A DNA stretch of 64,000 nucleotides from Brevundimonas terrae (GCF_011761985.1 NZ_JAASQT010000006.1:62001-126000), one strand, 5' to 3'. Counted from the first letter of the stretch, positions 47,365 through 57,894 are shown. Numbers and translations: made by a program. Notes: generated from the sequence alone by a model not told the origin.

Positions 47365-48654
47365 TCAGGATTGCGAGGCAGGCGTCAGCGACGCTGCCAC
47401 GGCAGGAAGGGTTTGCGGACCGGCCTGTGCGGCATTGACCGCAACCGCTTCAGGAACCTTGCCCGGGGCCGCAAGCGCAGCGCCGGTGAGGCGATTGAAC
47501 GGGTCGGCGCGCTCCAGGGTCCGCGCATTTTGCTGGCGGCGCAGATTGGCCTCGATGGCGGCGCGTTCGGCCTCCAGCGGGGTGCAGACCTGCATCACAT
47601 AGCTTTCGCCGCTACCGAACACGGCATCGCCGCGACGGGCGAACTTGTCATAGACCAGCGGCCAGGTATTGCTGACAGCCGCCAGACCCAGACCGCCCTT
47701 GCGGTCGATATCCATCATCTCGCCCATGCACATCTTGCCCGGCGTGACGCACATATTGACCACGGCGTTGAACAGCATCGCATCGACACTGTTATAATAG
47801 GTGACCGGAACCTTCTCGGACGGCTTTTCCAGTTCCAGATAGGTGTCGCGATCCAGAGCCTGACCGGCGGCGCGTACCTTGGCGACCCACTGGTCAAAAC
47901 CGGCATCATCCACGCCACGCGCGGCAAAGCGCATGTTCGAGAAGCCGTCGCCCGAATAGTTGGCCGAGAAGCCGACATAGTCGCCCGGACGGTTGATGAC
48001 CGCGTGCAGCTTGGTCTCCATGCCCGGCATGGCATAGATCTGGCCCGCCATGGCCGGAATATAGAACGAGTTCATCACGCCCGTAGCGGTGATGTGGAAG
48101 CGGATCGGACGATCGACCGGCGCAACCAGCTCATTGACCGTGGCAATGCCGTATTCCGGATAGATGAACAGCCATTTCCAGTCCATCGCCACCACTTCGA
48201 CCTGCAGGGTCTTGTGGTCTTCGGTCACGGCCTGATTTTCATCGATCCGGTCCAGCGGACGATAGGGGTCCAGAAGGTGGGTCCCCGTCCAGGTCACAGC
48301 GCCCAGACAAATGATGATCAGCAGCGGAACCGCCCAGATCACCAGTTCGAGGTGGGTCGAGTGATCCCAGTCCGGATCATGTTCTTTTTCAACGGCCTTG
48401 TTCGAGGCGCGGTATTTCCACGCGAACCAGACGGTCAGCACCATAACAGGCACGATGACGATCAGCATCAACAGCACCGAGAAGACCAGAAGGTCGCGTT
48501 GCTGGATGGCGATGTCACCGGCAGGGGCCAGCACGACGGCTTCACAGCCAGCGAGGGCCGCCATGATTGGCGCAAGGGCGAGCGGCCTAAGGCGGCGTGA
48601 TGTCATCACGCGCCGGGCCAGACTAACGGGGTGATCGGGCACAGTTTCGGTCAT
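47365..48654 (-). CDS. cyoA: cytochrome o ubiquinol oxidase subunit II
   Basis: Periplasm-exposed subunit anchored by a lipid and two helices. The precursor ends its signal in ALAGC. Helices lie near [25 protein letters not shown] and [21 protein letters not shown]. The cupredoxin-like domain follows ([20 protein letters not shown]). It lacks CuA Cys ligands, as expected for a quinol oxidase. The start is uncertain: ATG 48606 would give a compact lipoprotein signal, ATG 48654 a longer N-terminus. First gene of cyoABCD-surf1-regBA. Confidence 0.93.
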   Translation of the reverse strand: MTETVPDHPVSLARRVMTSRRLRPLALAPIMAALAGCEAVVLAPAGDIAIQQRDLLVFSVLLMLIVIVPVMVLTVWFAWKYRASNKAVEKEHDPDWDHSTHLELVIWAVPLLIIICLGAVTWTGTHLLDPYRPLDRIDENQAVTEDHKTLQVEVVAMDWKWLFIYPEYGIATVNELVAPVDRPIRFHITATGVMNSFYIPAMAGQIYAMPGMETKLHAVINRPGDYVGFSANYSGDGFSNMRFAARGVDDAGFDQWVAKVRAAGQALDRDTYLELEKPSEKVPVTYYNSVDAMLFNAVVNMCVTPGKMCMGEMMDIDRKGGLGLAAVSNTWPLVYDKFARRGDAVFGSGESYVMQVCTPLEAERAAIEANLRRQQNARTLERADPFNRLTGAALAAPGKVPEAVAVNAAQAGPQTLPAVAASLTPASQS

Positions 48655-48802
48655 TGCACCCGCCCCGTAGCTCCACTGCCTAATGCGCGACATTGGACAA
48701 TCCGCCCTATCCCCTCATTCCTTTTGTCGGAGCAAAGGAGCGGTTCATTCATTCTAACAGTATGGGCGCTTAGACGCCCCGTCTCAGAGAACGGCATTTG
48801 TC

Positions 48803-50137
48803 ATGAACGCTTCGGGCGCGCCTTCTTCCGAGTCCCTTGAACGGGACGCCAGCCAGATCAACGCGCGGCATGGCAAAATCGACGCAGGCGAAATTGCAGT
48901 CGGCGTAATTTTGGGTCGAACTTCCGAGTTTTTCGACTTTTTCGTCTATGCCATCGCCTCGGTCGTCGTTTTTCCGGCCCTGATCTTCCCCTATGCGGGT
49001 CCGCTGGGCGGCACCTTGCTGTCCTTCGCCGTCTTCGCGGTGGCCTTTTTGGCCCGCCCGCTCGGCTCGGCCCTGTTTATTGCCATTGACCGCAAATTCG
49101 GTCGCGGCACCAAGCTGACCATCGCCCTGCTGCTTCTGGGCGCGTCGACGGTCTGCCTCGGCTTCCTGCCCAGCTTCCAGACCGCCGGTCACTGGGCCGC
49201 GGTCATGCTGATCGTACTGCGTATCGGTCAGGGCGTGGCTCTGGGCGGCACATGGGACGGCATGCCGTCGCTGCTGGCTGTGTCGGCGCCGGCCAACAAA
49301 AAGGGCTGGTACGCCATGGTGCCGCAACTGGGCGCACCGCTGGGCCTGATCGTGGCCAGCGCCCTGTTCGCCTATCTGGTGGCCAAGCTGGCACCGCAAG
49401 ACTTCTATAGCTGGGGCTGGCGCTATCCGTTCTTCGTGGCCTTCGCCATCAACGTGGTGGCCCTGTTTGCCCGCCTGCGTATCGTGGTGACCCCGACCTT
49501 CCAGGCCGCCTTCCTCTCCACCGAGTTGAAGCCGACCCCCATCATCTCGACCGTGCGCGAAGAGCACACCAAGATGCTGATCGGTATTTTTGCACCGCTG
49601 GCCACCTTTGCCATGTTCCACATGGTGACGGTGTATCCGCTGTCGTGGGTTTACCTCTATACCGAGGAAAATCCGGCCCGCTTCCTGATGATCGAACTAA
49701 TCGGTGCCTGTTTCGGTGTGGCCGCTATCGTGGCCTCGGGCTGGTTGGCCGACCGTTATGGCCGTCGCAAGCTGGTGGGTGGCTCGGCTGCGGCGATCGC
49801 TGCCTTCTCGGGCTTTGCGCCGCAACTGCTGGACGGCGGTGTGGCTGGCGAGCTGACCTATATGATCGTCGGCTTTATCCTTCTGGGTCTGGCCTTTGGT
49901 CAGGCTTCGGGCGTCATCGCCAACAGCTTCAACCCGCGTAACCGTTACACCGCCTCGGCCCTGACCTCGGACTTTGCCTGGCTGTTCGGTGCCGGTTTCG
50001 CGCCGCTGGCTGCGCTGTGGCTGTCCTCGACCTTCGGTGTCGGTGCGGGTGGTCTTTACCTGCTGTCGGGTGCCGTTGTGACCCTGCTGGTTCTGTGGTG
50101 GAATCGCACACTGGCCGCCAGCAACAGCAACGACTGA
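48803..50137 (+). CDS. MFS transporter, metabolite:H+ symporter (MHS) type
   Basis: Twelve-helix permease of 444 aa. The N-terminal IAVGVILGRTSEFFDFFVYAIASVVVFPALIFP is characteristic of the MHS group (ProP, ShiA, KgtP relatives). The loop RPLGSALFIAIDRKFGRGTKLTIALLLLG fits the helix 2-3 MFS motif. Substrates of this group are organic acids or osmolytes; which one is unknown. It is divergent from cyoA and ends in a strong terminator. Confidence 0.88.
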   Translation: MNASGAPSSESLERDASQINARHGKIDAGEIAVGVILGRTSEFFDFFVYAIASVVVFPALIFPYAGPLGGTLLSFAVFAVAFLARPLGSALFIAIDRKFGRGTKLTIALLLLGASTVCLGFLPSFQTAGHWAAVMLIVLRIGQGVALGGTWDGMPSLLAVSAPANKKGWYAMVPQLGAPLGLIVASALFAYLVAKLAPQDFYSWGWRYPFFVAFAINVVALFARLRIVVTPTFQAAFLSTELKPTPIISTVREEHTKMLIGIFAPLATFAMFHMVTVYPLSWVYLYTEENPARFLMIELIGACFGVAAIVASGWLADRYGRRKLVGGSAAAIAAFSGFAPQLLDGGVAGELTYMIVGFILLGLAFGQASGVIANSFNPRNRYTASALTSDFAWLFGAGFAPLAALWLSSTFGVGAGGLYLLSGAVVTLLVLWWNRTLAASNSND

Positions 50138-50156
50138 TCCGGTTCTCCGGTATGTC

Positions 50157-50188
50157 AAAAGGCCCGCCTTCACAGGCGGGCCTTTTTT
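50157..50188. terminator. bidirectional terminator after MHS transporter
   Basis: GGCCCGCC and GGCGGGCC form an 8-bp stem around TTCACA, with AAAA before and TTTTTT after. It separates the transporter from the convergent FMN reductase gene. Confidence 0.9.
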
Positions 50189-50212
50189 CATGCGCCATGG
50201 GCCGTGGGGGCC

Positions 50213-50767
50213 TCAGCCTTTGTGCTTGATCGCAAAATCGTGGAACGCCTTCAGATAATCGCCGAGGAATTTGGCGGTATCCGCATTGGCAATGGCCCCA
50301 TCCTCGCCAATGAGGTCCGGCTTGAACTGCAGATAGACTTCTGTCTGGTTCATCTGGATCACATTCAGAAAGCCCAGCACAGGACGCAGCGCCGCCTGCG
50401 CCACCGCCGTACCGATAGCTCCCGGCGAGGTGCCGATGACCGCCACCGGCTTGCCCGCGAAACTGTTGGTGCCCCACGGACGGCTGGCCCAGTCGAGGGC
50501 ATTTTTCAGACCGCCGGGGATGGAGCGGTTATATTCCGGCGTCACGATCAAAATGGCATCTGCCGCTTCAATCGCGGTCTTCAGGGCACGTCCCTCGGCC
50601 GGATAGTCCGCATCATAGTCATAGGAATAGAGCGGCAGATTACCGATCGCGATCTCGCTGAAACTCACCCCCTCGGGGGCAAGCTTTTCCAGCGCACCGG
50701 CCAGTTTACGGTTGATGGACGCCTTGGCGAGGCTGCCGATAATAATACCGACCTTGATCGCAGTCAT
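50213..50767 (-). CDS. NADPH-dependent FMN reductase
   Basis: Flavodoxin-like reductase of 184 aa in the ChrR/AzoB group. The FMN-binding start is VGIIIGSLAKASINRKLA, and the central TPEYNRSIPGGLKNALDWASRP is the family signature. These enzymes reduce flavins, quinones, azo dyes or chromate. The natural substrate here is unknown. Confidence 0.88.
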   Translation of the reverse strand: MTAIKVGIIIGSLAKASINRKLAGALEKLAPEGVSFSEIAIGNLPLYSYDYDADYPAEGRALKTAIEAADAILIVTPEYNRSIPGGLKNALDWASRPWGTNSFAGKPVAVIGTSPGAIGTAVAQAALRPVLGFLNVIQMNQTEVYLQFKPDLIGEDGAIANADTAKFLGDYLKAFHDFAIKHKG

Positions 50768-50849
50768 AAGCGGGCTCCGGTTGAAATGGATATGCAGCCT
50801 ATCAATGCCTGCACACCCAAGCCGTTCCGAAAACCCGCGCTATGACAAT

Positions 50850-52160
50850 CTAGACGCGCACCTCGCGACGGTCGCGGCCCGCCTCGCCAAACACCCGCTG
50901 ATAGCGTTCGATTTCGGCGGCATCGCCGGTGGCCTTGGCACGGTTGTCCGACAGCTTGACCACCGGACGCCCCGCCGCCTGCGTGACCTTGCACACCAGC
51001 GAAATCGGCGACAGTTCCGGCGTTTCAACCGGCGCACAGTCTCGGAAGTCGTTGGTCAGATTGGTGCCCCAGCCAAAGCTGGTCCGCACACGGCCTTTGA
51101 AATGGGCATGGGCGGTTTCAATCGTATCGACATCCAGACCATCGGCCAGAACCAGCAACTTGTCCTTGGGGTCCACGCCCTTGGACTTCCACCAGTCCAT
51201 AATGATCTCGCCGCCCTCGATGGGCGGGGCGCTGTCGGGCCTAAAGCCCTTCCACTCGGCCAGCCATGAGGGCGCATCGGCCAAAAACGCCTCTGTGCCA
51301 AACGCATCGGGCAGCACCACCAGCAGATTGCCGTGATAGGTCTGGCGCCATTCTTCCAGCACCCGATAGGGCGCATCGCGCAGGGCGTTATCGTCATCGC
51401 CCGCCAAGGCTGCCACCACCATCGGCAGTTCGTGGCCATTGGTGCCGACGGCCTCCATGTCGTTATTCATGGCCAACAGCACATTGGACGTGCCGATAAA
51501 GGCATCGCCCAGCCCCGCTTTCATCGCCTCGACACACCATCCCTGCCACAGGAAACCGTGACGGCGGCGGGTGCCGAAATCCGAGATCGACAGGTTTTCC
51601 AGCTTACGGAGGCGCTCGATCTTTTCCCACAGCTTGGTCTTGGCGCGCGAATAGAGAATATCCAGTTCGAACCGCCCCAGACGAGCCAGAGCGCCCCGCG
51701 CCCGAAGCTCGTTAATGATCGACAGGGCGGGGATTTCCCACAAGGTCACATCGGCCCATGACCCGCTAAAGGTCAGGCGATACTGGCCATCTTCGGTTCT
51801 CGCCAGTTCGTATTCGGGCAGTTGATAGGTCGAAAGCCAGGCCAGAAAATCGGGCGTGAAAATCTGCTTCACACCGTAAAACGTATTGCCGCCCAACCAG
51901 ATCAACTCGCGATTGGTGAACCGCAAGGTGCGGGCATGATCCAGTTGCGCCCGCAGTTCGGCCTCGTCGATTTCCGCCGCCAGCTTCACCGAGGTCGAGC
52001 GGTTGATAACGCTGAACGTCACCGGCACATCGCGGAAGCGACGCCAGATCAGTTGCAGCATCAACAGCTTGTAGAAGTCCGTATCCAGCAAGCTGCGGAC
52101 AATCGGGTCCAGTCGCCAACTATGGTCATAGGCACGTTTGGCCAGATCAACACTGGGCAT
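50850..52160 (-). CDS. pncB: nicotinate phosphoribosyltransferase
   Basis: First enzyme of the Preiss-Handler NAD salvage route: nicotinate plus PRPP gives nicotinate mononucleotide. The start [17 protein letters not shown] and the [17 protein letters not shown] region, with the His that is phosphorylated in this family, are diagnostic. The 436-aa length is normal. It starts 3 bp after the antiporter stop, so the two are probably co-transcribed. Confidence 0.95.
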   Translation of the reverse strand: MPSVDLAKRAYDHSWRLDPIVRSLLDTDFYKLLMLQLIWRRFRDVPVTFSVINRSTSVKLAAEIDEAELRAQLDHARTLRFTNRELIWLGGNTFYGVKQIFTPDFLAWLSTYQLPEYELARTEDGQYRLTFSGSWADVTLWEIPALSIINELRARGALARLGRFELDILYSRAKTKLWEKIERLRKLENLSISDFGTRRRHGFLWQGWCVEAMKAGLGDAFIGTSNVLLAMNNDMEAVGTNGHELPMVVAALAGDDDNALRDAPYRVLEEWRQTYHGNLLVVLPDAFGTEAFLADAPSWLAEWKGFRPDSAPPIEGGEIIMDWWKSKGVDPKDKLLVLADGLDVDTIETAHAHFKGRVRTSFGWGTNLTNDFRDCAPVETPELSPISLVCKVTQAAGRPVVKLSDNRAKATGDAAEIERYQRVFGEAGRDRREVRV

Positions 52161-52163
52161 GGA

Positions 52164-54014
52164 TTAGAGGCTCTCCGGTGCGGGCGGCGCGTCGCCGGTC
52201 GTGATGACGCGTCCTTCCTTCTCCGGTTTGATATACGGCGCAGGTGTGGGTGTTGTCATGTTCCCGCGCATCAAAGAACGCCCCGCCGTCATGCCGCCCG
52301 CCAGTTGCAAGGTCAGCCGCTCGCGGTCGCGATGGCGGACCTCCTCGATGGTTTCTTCGATCTCGACATCCGGCACATCCAGTTCACGCAGCACCTGCGC
52401 CCCGAAGGCCAGAGCCGATTCAAACGTCTCGCGGATTTCAAAATCGACGCCCGCCTGAATAAGCCGTATCGACGCCCCGCGATCAAAGGCCCGCGCATAG
52501 ACTTTGACATTGGGGAATTCGTGCTTGAGCAACTGCACGATATGGTCGGTGGCCTCGGCATTATCGATGCAGACCAGCACCGCCTCGGCCTTGGTCACAC
52601 CCGAAGCGCGCAAGGTGTCCAGACGCGTTCCGTCGCCATAATAAACCTTGAAGCCGAAGGTGGCGGCAGCCTGAATCATATCGATGTCTTTTTCGATGAT
52701 GCTGACATCGACACCGCGCGCCAGCAGCGGCTGTGACACCACCTGCGAGAAACGGCCAAAGCCGATAATCAGCACGCGCCCTTCCAGTTCACTGGCCGCA
52801 TCCACATCATCGACATCATCAATGCCGCGTTCTTTTTCCGGCGGCATCAGACGCGACAGGGCCAGTGTCGTCAGCGGCGTCAACGCCATCGAAAGGATGA
52901 CAATGGCCGTCAGGGCCGCGCTGGCCTGTGCGCCGATCACACCGGCTGTGGCCGCCGCGCTATAGAGGACAAAGGCGAACTCGCCCCCTTGCGCGAACAG
53001 GGCCGCCCGCTCGATCGCCTCGCGGTTGGAGGCCTTGAAGACGCGGGCCACGACATAGATCACCAGCGCCTTGGCCAGCATGAAGGCGGCCAGCCCTGCC
53101 AGCACCACCTTCCAGTCATTGGCCACCACCGACAGGTCCAGCGCCATGCCGACCGACAGGAAGAACAGCCCCAAAAGGATGGCGCGGAACGGCTCTACAT
53201 CGGCCTCTAACTGATGCCGGAAGGTAGAATCCGACAACAGAACGCCTGCAAGGAAGGCCCCCATGGCCATCGACAGCCCGACCGTATCCAGCAGCCACGC
53301 CGTACCGGCCACCACCAGCAGGGCCGAGGCCGTCATCACCTCGCGGCCGCCATTTCGGGCCAGAAAGCCGAACACCGGATTGATCAGATAGCGCCCGAAG
53401 GCCAGCACGCCCGCCACGGCCGCAACCGCAAAGACGATGACCTGCCACAGAGGCTCGCCCGTTCCTGTGTCGGCGACGGGGGCCATCTGCGCGCCCATAA
53501 CCGCAACAATGGCCAGCAGCGGCACGATGGCGAGGTCTTCAAACAAAAGCACCGAAACGGCCCGACGTCCGGCCTCGCTGGCCAACTGGCCGCGTTCCTC
53601 CAGCATCTGCATGATGACCGCGGTCGAGGACATGACAAAACCCATCGCCCCGACAAAGGCCACGGGCGCAGACACCCCCGCCGCCATGGCAATCAGGGTC
53701 AGGGCCAGACAGGACAATCCGACCTGCGCCGTGCCAAGGCCGAATATCTCGCCCTTCATCGCCCAAAGACGGCTGGGCCGCATCTCCAGTCCGATGATGA
53801 ACAGGAAGATGACCACGCCGAACTCGGCCACATGCAGGATGGTCTGCGGTTCCTTGACCAGAGCCAGTCCGAACGGGCCAAGCGCCAAACCTGCCACCAG
53901 ATAGCCCAGCACCGAACCCAGACCGATCTTGCGGAACACCGCCACCCCGACCACGCCTGCACCCAAGAGTGCGGCGACATGGCCCAAACCCATGCCGGCA
54001 GTTTCTGCGGCCAT
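52164..54014 (-). CDS. KefB/KefC-type monovalent cation:proton antiporter
   Basis: Membrane antiporter of 616 aa. The N-terminal two thirds hold about twelve hydrophobic segments, including LGYLVAGLALGPFGLAL and FLFIIGLEMRPSRLW. The C-terminal third is a RCK/TrkA-N domain with the nucleotide-binding loop VLIIGFGRFSQVVSQPLL and YYGDGTRLDTL. Kef proteins export potassium in response to glutathione adducts. No KefF/KefG ancillary gene is clearly adjacent, although an FMN reductase lies 1.4 kb downstream. GAGGGTGG supports the start. Confidence 0.9.
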   Translation of the reverse strand: MAAETAGMGLGHVAALLGAGVVGVAVFRKIGLGSVLGYLVAGLALGPFGLALVKEPQTILHVAEFGVVIFLFIIGLEMRPSRLWAMKGEIFGLGTAQVGLSCLALTLIAMAAGVSAPVAFVGAMGFVMSSTAVIMQMLEERGQLASEAGRRAVSVLLFEDLAIVPLLAIVAVMGAQMAPVADTGTGEPLWQVIVFAVAAVAGVLAFGRYLINPVFGFLARNGGREVMTASALLVVAGTAWLLDTVGLSMAMGAFLAGVLLSDSTFRHQLEADVEPFRAILLGLFFLSVGMALDLSVVANDWKVVLAGLAAFMLAKALVIYVVARVFKASNREAIERAALFAQGGEFAFVLYSAAATAGVIGAQASAALTAIVILSMALTPLTTLALSRLMPPEKERGIDDVDDVDAASELEGRVLIIGFGRFSQVVSQPLLARGVDVSIIEKDIDMIQAAATFGFKVYYGDGTRLDTLRASGVTKAEAVLVCIDNAEATDHIVQLLKHEFPNVKVYARAFDRGASIRLIQAGVDFEIRETFESALAFGAQVLRELDVPDVEIEETIEEVRHRDRERLTLQLAGGMTAGRSLMRGNMTTPTPAPYIKPEKEGRVITTGDAPPAPESL

Positions 54015-54248
54015 GGCCACCCTCGCTTGAATGACGGCCACAGCATCGCAATGAATGCGATCTGCCCTGCCCTTGCCCAATCCGCTTAACGAACAGCCTG
54101 TTGGGTCGTTCCCGCACAGTCCTATGCAGAACGGCGCGTGTAAACCGCCTGCGTAAAGCGCTGATCGCCCGCTGCACGCTCGGGGGAACCGCCAGCCTGT
54201 TCCATGCCTTTGAACAGCATACCTGTCGTCGTCCCCCAAGGAGCCGTT

Positions 54249-54659
54249 ATGAAAATCCGTGACCTTATGAGCCGTGATATCCATGTCGCCCGCCCCGAAG
54301 ACAGCCTTCAGCATGTGGCTCGCCGTATGGCCGATGGTGATTTCGGCTTCATGCCTGTGGTGGAGGGCGAACGCCTGATCGGCACCGTTACCGACCGCGA
54401 TATCGCCGTGCGGGCCGTCGCCACGGGGGCCGGACCCGAACAGGCGGTATCGGAATTCCTGTCGCGCGATGCCATTACGGTTCTGGATACGGACGAGCTG
54501 AAAATCGCGCTGGACCTGATGAGCCGTGCGCGTATCCGCCGCCTGCCTGTCATAGACAAAAATGCGCGACTGGTCGGCGTCGTGTCGCTTGGCGACCTGT
54601 CCGTAAAGGTTAAGGAACGCTATGCCGGAGAGGCTCTGGAAAGCATATCCCAGCCATAA
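54249..54659 (+). CDS. tandem CBS-domain protein
   Basis: Cytoplasmic protein of 136 aa made of two CBS domains: MKIRDLMSRDIHVARPEDSL through GTVTDRDIAVRAV, and FLSRDAITVLDTDELK through GVVSLGDLSVK. Such stand-alone pairs bind adenine nucleotides and regulate partners. AAGGAG precedes the ATG. It is divergent from the Kef-type antiporter. The partner is unknown. Confidence 0.9.
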   Translation: MKIRDLMSRDIHVARPEDSLQHVARRMADGDFGFMPVVEGERLIGTVTDRDIAVRAVATGAGPEQAVSEFLSRDAITVLDTDELKIALDLMSRARIRRLPVIDKNARLVGVVSLGDLSVKVKERYAGEALESISQP

Positions 54660-54689
54660 ACCACTGAATCACGACGTTATTCATAGCCA

Positions 54690-54772
54690 ACCCCGTTCAG
54701 GCTCGGTAACCATCTCTCCCAAGAGGTCGATAACCGCTATCGGCTAAGGTTACCGACCTGAAGGTACGGGGT
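54690..54772 (+). ncRNA. candidate structured leader with a three-way junction
   Basis: A long closing stem is formed by CCCCGT (54691-54696) with ACGGGG (54766-54771), TCAGG (54697-54701) with CCTGA (54757-54761), and CGGTAACC (54704-54711) with GGTTACCG (54748-54755). Inside are two hairpins: CTCT/AGAG with loop CCCA (54714-54725) and CGATA/TATCG with loop ACCGC (54728-54742). The 3' strand of the closing stem includes most of GGGGTAGG, the Shine-Dalgarno of the next gene. No known riboswitch consensus is recognised. Confidence 0.6.
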
Positions 54773-54779
54773 AGGCTTG

Positions 54780-55379
54780 ATGGCACGCGCACAATTCCAA
54801 AAAGGTCAGAAGGTCTGGGTCGAGAGCGTCGGCCTGTGGGCCGAAATCGAGCGGGTCATCCCTGTCTGGGCCAAAGGCTTTGAAGAGCCTGTGCGTGTCA
54901 CCTACGAACTGGGTCTGGGGCGCGAATTCCAGAACCACGAACTGCAATCGCCCGAAAGCGAGGCGCTGAGCAGCAATCTGGGCACTTGGCGCGTCTTGCG
55001 CGCGCGCAACAAGTGGCAGGACCAGAATGACTGCGCCCACCACCCCTTCCCCGGCAGCTATCCGGTCGTCGTCACCGACGATGCCGACTGGGGCGGCTGG
55101 CGCGTGCCGGGTGCCGAATATGACCGTCTGCCCGAGAAAATCGAGCAACAGGCCCGCATCATTGCCTGTGCGCCGCAAATGCTCAACCTCCTCAACCAAC
55201 TGGTCGAGAGCGTGGACGAGGCCCCTGACGATGCGCCGCCCGAGACGCGCCGTCTGGCCGATGCCGCCAAGTCCGTCCTGCGCCGTATCCAGACCCAGCC
55301 CCTGCCGCCACGCAAAACGGCCCCCGCCGGAAAACCGGAAGCAACCCCCATCGCCAATAGCGACGAGACGCTCGCCTAA
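54780..55379 (+). CDS. protein of unknown function (199 aa) with structured leader
   Basis: Cytoplasmic, unrecognised protein. The N-terminal half is rich in aromatic residues and beta-prone (QKVWVESVGLWAEIERVIPVWAKGF, GTWRVLRARNKW, DWGGWRVPGAEYD). The first stretch could be a small SH3/KOW-like barrel. The second half is helical (QQARIIACAPQMLNLLNQLVESV) and ends in a Pro/Lys-rich tail. GGGGTAGG lies just before the ATG and is covered by the leader structure. A kinase gene follows 94 bp downstream. Confidence 0.7.
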   Translation: MARAQFQKGQKVWVESVGLWAEIERVIPVWAKGFEEPVRVTYELGLGREFQNHELQSPESEALSSNLGTWRVLRARNKWQDQNDCAHHPFPGSYPVVVTDDADWGGWRVPGAEYDRLPEKIEQQARIIACAPQMLNLLNQLVESVDEAPDDAPPETRRLADAAKSVLRRIQTQPLPPRKTAPAGKPEATPIANSDETLA

Positions 55380-55473
55380 GGTCTTCCTCTTCGTCGCGAC
55401 AGGCGGCTCTCGACACAGCTCGGCAAAACAGCCTAGGTTTCCCTTATTCGAACACGGATAGGGAGCCTTCGTT

Positions 55474-57885
55474 GTGCGGGGAATAGAGCGCCGCAGCGAT
55501 GGACGGGGAAGACGAACCACAGACCATCCGGGTCTATGGGGTCGTCCCTATGAACGCGCCCTGTTTCTGGCGGCTCTGCTGATCCTGTCCATGGCCCTGT
55601 TGCTGGTCGCAAGGGACCAGTCCCGGCCGGAACGCGAACTGGATGTTCTCAACCACGATACGCTGGTTCTGGATGCCAGACTTTATGCCCAGAGCACCGC
55701 ACAGCAACTGACCGGTCTGGACCGGTTGCTGGATCAGGCACAAACCCAACTGACCCAGACACCCCTCCAGCCTCTGCAAGCGCTGGAAACGGCTGTCGCC
55801 AGTCTACCGGACAGCGGAATCCTTTTGTCTACAGCACAGGGCACGCCACTGGTGGCCGTGGGACAAAAGCCTGCCCAGAGCTATAATAATGCCCAAGGGG
55901 CCACCCTTACCGACGGATATTTGAACCTTGGCCGTACCCTTGCCAATGGCCAGCGCCTGAATGCCGGTATCAAGGCACACGGCATCGCGCCTACAGGTCA
56001 GGATGTCCGTCTGGAGCTGAGGCCCGTCGCGCAACTGCCACCCGAACTGTTCAGCAGCCCGACGGGGGTGGTACTGCCCGACCCGCAAGGCAAGGATCGC
56101 GTGAATACCGCAGTCAGGATCGGAGACAGCGGGCTGGCCGTGGTGGCCGACCGCCCTGCCCGATCCTTGCTCGACCGCTGGCGCGATGATGCCAGCCTGC
56201 TGGTGATCCCCTTGGCGCTCGGCGTGGCCCTGTTGTTGTTTCTGGCCCTGCAAACCTTCCGGCAGGATCGGACGTCGCGCCAGTGGGCCGATACCGAGCG
56301 CCGCTTCCGCATTGCCGTCGAGGCGGCCCAGTGCGGGGTGTGGGACTGGGATATTGAAAAGGGCCAGTTGCAATTATCGGACTATATGGCCGCGCTGCTG
56401 GACCTGCCCGCCGGAACCAGCCTGACGACCGATGCACTGGTCCAGCGTATCCACCCGCGTTTTCGCGACAGCTTTGCCTCGGCTCTTGGGCAGGCCCGCG
56501 AGAGCGGCCATTTCGATCTGGCCTTCCCCGTCACCCTGAACGACGGCAGCCTGCGCTGGATCGATGCGCGCGGGCGCTCGCGCGGACAACGGGCGGGTAG
56601 GCCGCACCGCCAGATTATGGGTATCGCGCTGGATATCACCGAGGCGCGCCGCGCCAAGGCCCGCGCCAAGGCCGCCGAGGAGCGGCTGGTGGATGGCATC
56701 CAGAGCGTCTCGGATGCCTTTGTCCTGTTCGACCGTCAGGGTCATCTGGTCATGTGGAACCAGGCGTTTCAGGATGCCTTCGATTTTCCGGCGGACGCCC
56801 TTTATCGCGGGGCACTCAAAAACGATCTGAACCGTATCGCCGCGCAGGCCATCCGTACCGAGAACCGCCCCGAGCCGCGCCGTGCAGGGGTCCGTGAAGT
56901 CGCCCTGAAGGACGGGCGGTGGCTACAGATGACCGAACGCTATACCGGCGATGGCGGTACCGTAGTGATCGCCGCCGATGTGACCCTGATCCGCCAGCAG
57001 GAACATGACCGCCGTCGCGCCGCCGAAGAACTGCAACGTACGGTCACCGAACTGCGCGCCAGCCGTTCGCGCCTGTCCACACTGGCCACCGAATACGAAG
57101 CGGCCATGACCCGCGCCGAGGCCGCCAGCCAGTCCAAGTCAGAGTTTCTGGCCAATATGAGCCATGAACTGCGTACACCGCTTAACGCCATTAACGGGTT
57201 TTCCGAAATCATGGCGGGCGAGATGTTCGGCCCGCTGGGGGATCGTCGCTACAAGGGCTATGCGCTCGACATCCATAATTCGGGCAAGCACCTGCTCAGC
57301 CTGATCAACGACATTCTCGACATGGCCAAGATCGAGGCGGGCAAGCATAACCTGCATTACGAGCGTACCGATCTGGCGGCACTGGGGCGCGAGGTGGTGC
57401 GTCTGATGCGCGGGCGGGCCGAAGAGGCGGGACTGGCACTGGCGCTGGATTCAACCGGCATGCTCGAAGCCGAGGTCGATTTGCGCGGCATGAAACAGGT
57501 GTTCCTGAACCTTGTTTCCAACGCCATCAAATTCACTCCGCGCGCAGGGCGTGTGATGCTGATGCTGACGCCACTGATCGAGCGTCCGGGCTATATTCGG
57601 GTGGCCATCAAGGATACCGGCATCGGCATTGCCGCCGACGATATCAAACGGCTGGCCCAGCCCTTTGTGCAGGTCGAGAACCAGCACGCCAAGACCACGC
57701 AGGGCACCGGTCTGGGGCTGGCCCTGACCAAGTCCCTCATCGAGATGCACGGGGCCAGCATGGTGATCGAAAGCGAGCCGAGCATAGGCACGACAGTCTG
57801 GTTCGACCTGCCGGTCAGGGCCAATACGGGGCCGGACACCCTGCCGGATCCGCATGCAGACGATGCGATGGTATCCGCCGCCTAG
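55474..57885 (+). CDS. PleC-like sensor histidine kinase
   Basis: Membrane sensor kinase of 803 aa starting at GTG with GGGAG upstream. A first membrane helix lies near residues 28-46, a periplasmic region to about 235, then a second helix ([21 protein letters not shown]). Two PAS-like domains follow ([19 protein letters not shown] and [22 protein letters not shown]). The HisKA core is [19 protein letters not shown], with the phosphorylated His about residue 564, and ends in a typical ATPase domain (N-box near 683). The [15 protein letters not shown] segment is like PleC/DivJ-type cell-cycle kinases. Identity as PleC itself is not proven. Confidence 0.85.
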   Translation: MRGIERRSDGRGRRTTDHPGLWGRPYERALFLAALLILSMALLLVARDQSRPERELDVLNHDTLVLDARLYAQSTAQQLTGLDRLLDQAQTQLTQTPLQPLQALETAVASLPDSGILLSTAQGTPLVAVGQKPAQSYNNAQGATLTDGYLNLGRTLANGQRLNAGIKAHGIAPTGQDVRLELRPVAQLPPELFSSPTGVVLPDPQGKDRVNTAVRIGDSGLAVVADRPARSLLDRWRDDASLLVIPLALGVALLLFLALQTFRQDRTSRQWADTERRFRIAVEAAQCGVWDWDIEKGQLQLSDYMAALLDLPAGTSLTTDALVQRIHPRFRDSFASALGQARESGHFDLAFPVTLNDGSLRWIDARGRSRGQRAGRPHRQIMGIALDITEARRAKARAKAAEERLVDGIQSVSDAFVLFDRQGHLVMWNQAFQDAFDFPADALYRGALKNDLNRIAAQAIRTENRPEPRRAGVREVALKDGRWLQMTERYTGDGGTVVIAADVTLIRQQEHDRRRAAEELQRTVTELRASRSRLSTLATEYEAAMTRAEAASQSKSEFLANMSHELRTPLNAINGFSEIMAGEMFGPLGDRRYKGYALDIHNSGKHLLSLINDILDMAKIEAGKHNLHYERTDLAALGREVVRLMRGRAEEAGLALALDSTGMLEAEVDLRGMKQVFLNLVSNAIKFTPRAGRVMLMLTPLIERPGYIRVAIKDTGIGIAADDIKRLAQPFVQVENQHAKTTQGTGLGLALTKSLIEMHGASMVIESEPSIGTTVWFDLPVRANTGPDTLPDPHADDAMVSAA

Positions 57886-57894
57886 TGCGGGTGG

